Assembly (NCBI GenBank): GCA_946811185.2 | Contig: OX328112.1 | Location: 25,429,242 to 25,493,241 of the forward strand | DNA length: 64,000 nucleotides | Origin: Hippopus hippopus | Taxonomy: Eukaryota; Mollusca; Bivalvia; Cardiida; Cardiidae | Reading direction: 5' to 3' | Shown: piece by piece, positions 58,022 through 64,000 of the stretch | Numbering within the stretch: position 1 is the first letter of the stretch | How the letters are laid out: every line of letters starts with the position of its first letter | Program-made: the position numbers and the translations under genes | The notes under the pieces: generated by a model | What the model saw: only the letters and a program-made list of their open reading frames with translations | What the model was told of the DNA's origin: nothing | The model's database searches: none

Positions 58022-58956
58022 TTTCATGCATATGTATGCTGTATTTAACTAAAAAGGTGGATATGCCTGCAGGTCATACCTTTACTACTTCGTCATGGCA
58101 AGTTCAAATTTTAATTCTTTGATATCATTGTCTGAGAGAATTAAAATGATAAAATAAGAAGAGAAGGCACTGTAGATAGCATATGCAATGTCTTCTTAGT
58201 AAATAAGATCAAGATATATTTTACTTTTAAACTTTTTTGTCCTTTTTTTTGGATACAAGAGTTAAATGGTAAACAATATATCAGTAACTTCAGTACTTTG
58301 ATTTACACTAAAAGTTTTTATCTACCGCAATGAATATAACTATTAAGATCATGAAAATAAGCATACCAATAAATTTTAGATTTTATTGTTTATCTAAAAT
58401 AAAGAAATGAACCAGATAGTTGTTGAATTCTCAGCAACTGATATAAAAAATTAAAAAGTATATTAATGAACTTTGGTTATAAGTGCTTCCATTTTATCCA
58501 TGAATATGACAAATTGATAAACAATAAACCTGAAAATGCCGTTTGGGTTGCTTCTAGGATGCATTCAAGGTATTTGTGATCAAGAAAATGTGTTTTATCT
58601 GAAAAATATTCCTGTAGTTTCTCAGATTATGATTTTTTGGAAGCTTGAATCATACAAAAATAGTTCTGTCAGTGCTTTGATTTGCATTAAATGTTCTTTT
58701 ATTTTGTTAGAAATGCATAGAATTATCTAAATATGAGCTTATTACATTACCTGAGATCATCTGGGACTTTCAGAAGGTATAAAATTTCCAAAGAAGTGTC
58801 AATTGAAGATCAGCTAATAAGGTTAGGGTTAGAGGTGCACTTGATAACCTTTGACCTCTATAACTTCCAAAAGCCCCACTCACCAGGTGGCAGACTTGGG
58901 GAATGTGCTCAGGAGACCTTGGGGCTCAAGAAAATCACAGTCCCGAAAATTCCCCC

Positions 58957-58976
58957 TGGGGGGGGGGGGGGGGGGT
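58957..58976. repeat. Poly-G run
   Basis: About 19 G within the right inverted repeat of the 3.6-kb element. The left repeat has a shorter matching run of C near 55412-55423. Confidence 0.95.
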
Positions 58977-59284
58977 AGAAACAAACACCCTGCTGGCTCA
59001 TAGTCTAAATACCCAAATTAGATAAATGTGTATTTGTAGAATGCCAACTAGCGGAAGATAATGGGATTTTGCGGGCGGCCAGAACGGTGTAGTGTGATCT
59101 TGGTCTATACCGCCCGCTTGTTTAATAAAACCTATAGACAGAAATCTTACGGAGTTTCAATGGATTCTATCTTTACCCATCAAAAGAGGTCAAATTTATG
59201 ACTGATTAATTGATTGAATATTGTTATACGCCGATGCATCGACAGTTCACATATTTATGTGTGGTCTGGGTTTTACCAGACTTT

Positions 59285-59777
59285 CGATTTGTATGATTAA
59301 GGAGATTTGAGCGTTTTCTCCTTTTTCCGCAATGTTTTCTACCCCTTCAAATGCAAATCCCGTAGTTTGCAGCCACATGTAATTTACTCTATGGCAAATT
59401 TTTGATTGATTGACTGGTTGATTGTATGGTGTTTAACGCTGTTTTCAACATGACTTTAGTTATATCGTGGCAGCCAGTGCACCTATCCATGCTTTCCTGG
59501 AGTTTCTGTTATCAGTACTTCGCACAATATTCTTTCGAAGCCACTGGCTGCTTTGCCACAGAACCATTGTCGAAATAATAATCTGCGGTGAGAGAGAAAC
59601 GAACCCTGACGCAATGACTATCATCAGTCCTCAGAAAGGACTGATTTGCTGATCTTGGGATTCGAACCAGCGACCCCCTGTTCTCAAGTTCTGTACACTA
59701 CCGACTGCGCTGCCGGAACTCTGCCCAAATGCTTTGAATTTGGACAAATAAAAAAAATTGTTGTTTGGTAGAGGGTA
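59285..59777 (+). repeat. Family A element split by a SINE
   Basis: A left portion with one core arm (GCGTTTTCTCCTTTTTCCGC) and a right portion (CAAATGCTTTGAATTTGGAC ... TTTGGTAGAGGGTA) flank the SINE at 59401-59718. Confidence 0.83.
59401..59718 (-). mobile_element. tRNA-derived SINE nested in family A
   Basis: Minus-strand head GGCAGCGCAGTCGGTAGTG and CTGGTTCGAATCCCAAG (good A and B boxes), tail (TCAA)n-like at left. Flanks ACTCTATGGCAAAT and ACTCTGCCCAAAT look like a diverged target duplication. Confidence 0.88.
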
Positions 59778-59784
59778 TAATTTA

Positions 59785-60068
59785 AATGGACCATGCCCTG
59801 GCAAAATGGGGCTGAGTGCATCTCCGTGATGCATGATACCAGGCAAGTCATCACATAATTATGGATCCATAATAGCCACTTTTTTTTTTTTTTTTTTTTA
59901 ACAAACCACTTTATCATTAGGTAGATTGGTCCTTTGACATAAAGAAAAAATGATCAATAGAGAAAAGTTTCGGCCCAGGTCAGCCTGCGCAGTTCGCGCA
60001 GGCTGACCTGGGTCGATACTTTTCGCAGATGCATTAAGCCTTCTTTTCACAGACCATGACTCATTTAC
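59785..60068 (+). repeat. Family C foldback element
   Basis: Full length; core CAGGTCAGCCTGCGCAGTTC, a T run at 59880-59899 in the middle section. Confidence 0.9.
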
Positions 60069-60242
60069 GACCCGGCTGTTGTAATTTTCATATCATTGAT
60101 CAAAAACCAATTCCTTTGAAATATCTTATCATCCTTTATGTCATAACTTGTCTGTAGAATACACGTACTTCAATATTACTAAACATGAAATACACGTAAT
60201 TGTATTAATTATTTGTCGATGCAGCCATCGACCATATCTTAC

Positions 60243-60457
60243 TTAACCTTTCTCCGGCAAAATAAATGAAATGATACTTTCAAGCCGATAGTAAAAACCC
60301 AAATATTGCCACTTGAAAGGTATATTTTGGGGAAAAATATCCGTCCGTATCGGACAGGCGCTAGATCCAAGATCAGACTGCACGTTTTGTGCAGTCTGAT
60401 CTTGATCTACACTGTCCGCAAAAGGTCACTGAGTCGTGCTTAACAGCCTAAGGGTTA
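60243..60457 (-). repeat. Family B foldback MITE
   Basis: A reverse copy, core AGATCAGACTGCACGTTTTGTG, end ACAGCCTAAGGGTTA. Confidence 0.9.
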
Positions 60458-60459
60458 GT

Positions 60460-61165
60460 TCATAACCAGACGATACAATTTCAGATTTTTCCGTGTTGAG
60501 AATATTTTGCAGACGACACAGTAATTCTTTCTTACGAAGTAGGCTTACAATTGTAACAATGAAGAACTTAGAAGAAAAGGATAATACCATGTTTAAGCGT
60601 ATCGAAAACGTTGTCGAAACGGGGAAACTGCTTTTTAGAAGTAGTTGTTCTTTCCCAAAATATTTTTCAAAGATTTAAACCTGCTGAACAGTAAAAAGAG
60701 TTATTTGTACAATAATGGGTTAATTGAAGTAAACGATTCCGATAATCAATCTTTGTCGGCTACAACAACATAATTGTGCCTGATATCAATCACTCCAGAC
60801 TGGTTCATTTTACACCAATCACAATTACTTCCGCTTACCGATTACAACGACTTCCGGTTGAAGTATTTTTGGAACACTACTGATGCTATGTGGTACATTC
60901 TGCGGAATGCAATATACAAGTTTGTGTAATACTTGACAGTCTGATAAACGATTCAAAAGTAATATCTCTGAACAATATTCTCGTAACTCAAATATTACCT
61001 GAACAGATCACTAGAAAAGAAATTTGGATTGATAGATATTGATTTATTTTTTTCATATTGATTCTTTACCGATCAATTTTGTATAATTGATTAAAAGCAT
61101 GAATGAATTTGCAAAACTTACTCTGTATCAATCCAAAAAACTAAAGTCAGGCACCTCAATACGGA
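60460..61165. other. No clear feature
   Basis: An eroded reverse family A copy may lie at 60457-60710 (ACCAGACGATACAATTTCAG, GAAAACGTTGTCGAAAC). The remainder to 61165 shows nothing recognisable. Confidence 0.5.
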
Positions 61166-61169
61166 AAAA

Positions 61170-61690
61170 TTTCAAAACAAGGTGTTGAACACGATTCATA
61201 CAAAATTCAAGGTGATGAACACGTTTGATACGTTGAACGCAATGTTGACAAACTACAAGGCATTGAACTGCATAGTAAAAATACTCGTACACGCGTTGAA
61301 CGCGTTTCGTACAAAAACAAGTATTGAACGCATTAGGTACAAGCTACAAGGCGGTGAACGCATTGAGTAAAAAATCCAAGGCGTTGAACACGTTGGGTAC
61401 AAACTACATGGTGGTGAACACGTTGAGTACAAATTTTCAAGGCGTTGAACACATTTTGTACAAACTACAAGGCGATGAACACGTTGGGTACAAACTTCAA
61501 GGCGGTTAACATGTTTTGAACAACTTCATAGCGTTGAACCCAATGGTATAAAATAGATAGGCGTTGAACGGCTTCGGTACAGACTACAAGGCGTCGAATA
61601 CGTAGGATAAAGACTACAGGACGTTGAACACGTTGAGTACAAACTCAAGATGTTGAATACGTTAAATACCAACTGCAGGGAGAGAGTATT
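61170..61690. repeat. ~31-bp minisatellite
   Basis: About 16 units of AAGGCGTTGAACACGTTGGG followed by TACAAACTAC. Units vary by substitution and small indels; the outer units are most diverged. Because the unit is not a multiple of three, frames across it shift. Confidence 0.92.
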
Positions 61691-61728
61691 TTACCGAGCT
61701 AATGAACTACAAGGCTCAAACCTGATTA

Positions 61729-61992
61729 TTACTTATCATTTTGTACTAGTGGTCTTCGACTAGAATGGGGTGCGAACTGTACGGGTAAAGCATATTTAAC
61801 AGACCATGAGACCTGAAGGCTCAACTCCAGTTCTATGATCTTTTTTCGGCGTAGCTGAATGCGCTGGCTTTTGACCTGCTTCGTAGTACTGATGAAGAAT
61901 GAAAAGATGGTAATTTGTGATTGGTAAAAAATGTCCACATGTTTATTCAGCGGGCCCCTGCGCCCTATTTGCTCACACATTTTTGAAACCAC
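61729..61992 (-). other. Unrecognised 87-codon open frame
   Basis: A polar frame (QSQITIFSFFISTTKQVKSQ, then RRKKIIELELSLQVSW) that is not made of any repeat family listed here. I do not recognise it and see no splice or promoter support. Confidence 0.2.
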
Positions 61993-62094
61993 TATTTACC
62001 AGCGTTGCAAACCTTAATTCATACCCTGGGACCTTGATTAATAACGTAGCATATTAAAGTAATAGAGAATGATCCTTTTCTTTTTCTATTTGGA

Positions 62095-62172
62095 AATTTG
62101 ATATTTTCATAAGCCTCACCCAATAACCAAATATATTTGGTTATTGGGTGACGCTTATGAAAACATCAAATA
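62095..62172. repeat. Perfect-stem hairpin
   Basis: ATATTTTCATAAGC, then TCACCCAATAACCAAATATA, meets TTTGGTTATTGGGTGA and GCTTATGAAAACAT. The central stem of about 17 bp per arm is perfect. Confidence 0.9.
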
Positions 62173-62639
62173 CTACTTTTAACCAAATTGAAAAGGGCTG
62201 AGGAAAAAGAGAAAGTTGCTCGTGATGTTACTTTTAATTATTTTACTTCATATTGAGCCACGAAACAGTTTCAAAATTCATAGGCCTATTCCAGTATCTC
62301 TCACGCCGACTGTCTTTTTTAAAGATATTTCTTGTTTAATTTGCCAGGCCAACGAATGCCTCTGATAATACAAGATGCCATTTTGATTGAATCTTTGCTT
62401 AGAGGGACATAGAATCTGAGTGGGCAGGGCTTCTTCCATTAGTGCAAACTCATTCATAACGATGAAGGCAAAATCAGTAATGATTTATTACTTACAATAT
62501 AATCTTTGACCGTGAATATAATCCATTAATTACGCTTTTGAGATCTAATTTCGCGCACTTGCGATAATGATCTCCACTACAAGATTCGACCATTAGGAAT
62601 TGTAGTGTGTTTTCTTGTTCTAATTATGTCGATATGACA

Positions 62640-62870
62640 TTAGACCCTTTACCACACAATCCCAAGTTTTAACGACCCTGAGAAGTAGGCCTTTTGAAAA
62701 CATTGTGGGAAAAGGAGAAAATGCTGGTTACCAGCATTTTCTCCTTTTCCCCACAATGTTTTCTAGACTATCTGATACAAATCCCATCATTTGTGTCATC
62801 TATATTATGTCGTCTGCAAGTGCTTTTAAATCCGACCCATCTAAAATGTTGTCGTTTGGGATAGAGTTAA
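62640..62870 (+). repeat. Family A foldback MITE
   Basis: A forward copy by its arms but with the reverse-type GGTTACC centre. Perfect core, right TTAA at 62867-62870 shared with family B. Confidence 0.92.
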
Positions 62871-63442
62871 ACCCTTGTCCTGCTGAATAACTGACATAAA
62901 ACTGTCAAGCCGATAGTAAAAACAAAAACATTGTTATTTCAAAGTTATTTTTTGGTGGGGTAAAATATCTCCTTATCGGACAGTGTAGATCCAAGATCAG
63001 GCCGCACGTTCTGTGCAGTCTGATCTTGATCTACACTGTCCGCAAAAGGTCAGTTAGTTGCGCTTAAATAACTAACATGAAACTGTCAAGCCGATAGTAA
63101 AAACCAAAACATTGTTATTTCAAAGTTATTTTTTGGTGGGGTAAAATATCTCCTTATCGGACAGTGTAGATCCAAGATCAGGCTGCACGTTCTGTGCAGT
63201 CTGATCTTGATCTACACTGTCCGCAAAAGGTCAGTTAGTCGCGCTTAAATAACTAACATGAAACTGTCAAGCCGATAGTAAAAACCAAAACATTGTTATT
63301 TCAAAGTTATTTTTTGGGGGGGAAAATAACTTTTTATCGGACAGTGTAGATTCAAGATCAGACTGCACGTTCTGTGCAGTCTGACCTTGATCTACACTGT
63401 CCGCAAAGGGTCAGTTAGTCACGCTTAGCATCCTAGTAGTTA
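62867..63442 (-). repeat. Tandem triplication of family B
   Basis: Three units of 180-181 bp start near 62886, 63066 and 63247, each with CTGTCAAGCCGATAGTAAAA and the AGATCAGGCTGCACGTTCTG core. Only the outer edges keep the family ends (TTAAACCCTTGTCCTGCT left, CTTAGCATCCTAGTAGTTAA right). Confidence 0.94.
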
Positions 63443-63444
63443 AA

Positions 63445-63600
63445 CCCTCTAGCAGATAACGATATTTTAGACTCAGGCATTTTGAAAGCGTCTGCAGACC
63501 ACAAATCGAATGAGCCTTACAGGACCGAATTTCTAAAAGTATAGAAAACATTGCTGGAAAGGAAGAAAATGCTGGTAACCAGCGTTTATACGAAAGAATA
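63445..63600 (-). repeat. Family A element, truncated
   Basis: CCTCTAGCAGATAACGATATTTTAGAC start and core GGAAGAAAATGCTGGTAACC; the second arm is missing. Confidence 0.8.
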
Positions 63601-63790
63601 GAACCTTTTTCCAAATTGGAAGCACTTCCAAATGACAAATTTTACATATTAAAAAAAAAAATATCGCTTTATTTCAGATTTAATTAACAGACTCACCTAT
63701 AGGCTTATGGATGAAGACGATACAGCGGATTATGGACAAAAAATTGATTTGAACAGAACCATGATTTTTTCAGTATTAACGATGAACCTT

Positions 63791-64000
63791 TTAACCCTAA
63801 GGCTGCTAAGCGCTCCTTACAGACCTTTTGCGGACAGTGTAGATCAAGATCAGACTGCACAGAACGTGCAGTCTGATCTTGGATCTACACTGTCCGATAA
63901 GGAGCTATTTTTTACCAAAAACATAATTTGAAACAGCAATATTTGGGTTTTTTACTATCGAATTGAAAATTGCATTTTAGTTATTTTGCAGGATAAGGGT
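63791..64000 (+). repeat. Family B foldback MITE, cut by the window end
   Basis: TTAACCCTAAGGCTGCTAAG start, perfect core hairpin; the final TAA of the TTAA would lie just beyond position 64000. Confidence 0.93.

Larger units (their letters stand above)
55390..59007. mobile_element. 3.6-kb element with ~180-bp terminal inverted repeats
   Basis: The left end (TAGACCATGAGCCA) and right end (complement TAGACTATGAGCCAGCAG) are inverted over roughly 180 bp, including CCCCAAGGTCTCCTGAGCAC and AAGTCTGCCACCTGG on the left and their complements on the right. AAT flanks both sides (55387-55389 and 59008-59010), and the uninterrupted repeat L at 52093 shows the empty site. No transposase frame seen (longest 74-81 residues). 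A family B copy lies inside. The superfamily is unassigned. Confidence 0.87.
55160..59070 (+). repeat. Repeat L, copy split by a 3.6-kb insertion
   Basis: 55160-55389 matches 52095-52312 and 59008-59070 matches the remainder (ACCCAAATTAGATAAATGTG ... AATGCCAACTAG). The gap is filled by the element at 55390-59007. Confidence 0.9.

Overview
The window looks like nuclear DNA from a mollusc, most likely a bivalve. It is AT-rich, it carries two conserved animal genes split into short exons with GT/AG introns, and it is packed with short foldback and tRNA-derived repeats. Several of these (the family opening AACAAGAGGGCCATGATGG, and SINEs with (TTGA)n tails) I associate with bivalve genomes. That species-level impression is recollection, not a search result.

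Positions 1-14,082 hold, on the minus strand, the first eight coding exons (348 residues) of an RCC1-repeat protein matching RCBTB1/RCBTB2. Its BTB half must lie left of position 1. Only 279 bp away, head to head, a complete six-exon aprataxin gene (APTX, 212 residues, HIT domain plus C2H2 finger, no FHA domain) runs on the plus strand from 14,362 to 22,159. The gap between the two start codons looks like a shared bidirectional promoter, with CCAAT boxes on both strands and a YY1-like ATGGCGG at the aprataxin start.

From about 22.2 kb to the right end no conserved gene is recognisable. The one long open frame (457 codons, minus strand, 41,989-43,362) encodes a Q/S/H-rich protein built from 25- and 18-residue repeats. 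It is either an orphan gene or an open minisatellite. Everything else is repeats. Family A is a ~228 bp TTAA-flanked foldback element with about 70 whole or partial copies in both orientations, sitting in most introns of both genes. Family B (~210 bp, TTAA-flanked) has a core hairpin around AGATCAGACTGCAC. Family C (~270 bp) has a GC-rich core hairpin around CAGGTCAGCCTGCGC. There are also long composite repeats (E, F), tRNA-derived SINEs, a hAT-like 1.44 kb element, a 3.6 kb element with ~180 bp inverted ends, other foldback elements, a 145-bp tandem array, a 31-bp minisatellite and simple repeats.

No reverse transcriptase or transposase frame was recognised, so all mobile DNA here appears non-autonomous. 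Nested insertions give a relative chronology: SINEs, C elements, a TTAA element and a GCTT-flanked element all interrupt older family A copies. Several insertions show clean target-site duplications or can be compared with an uninterrupted copy in the same window.
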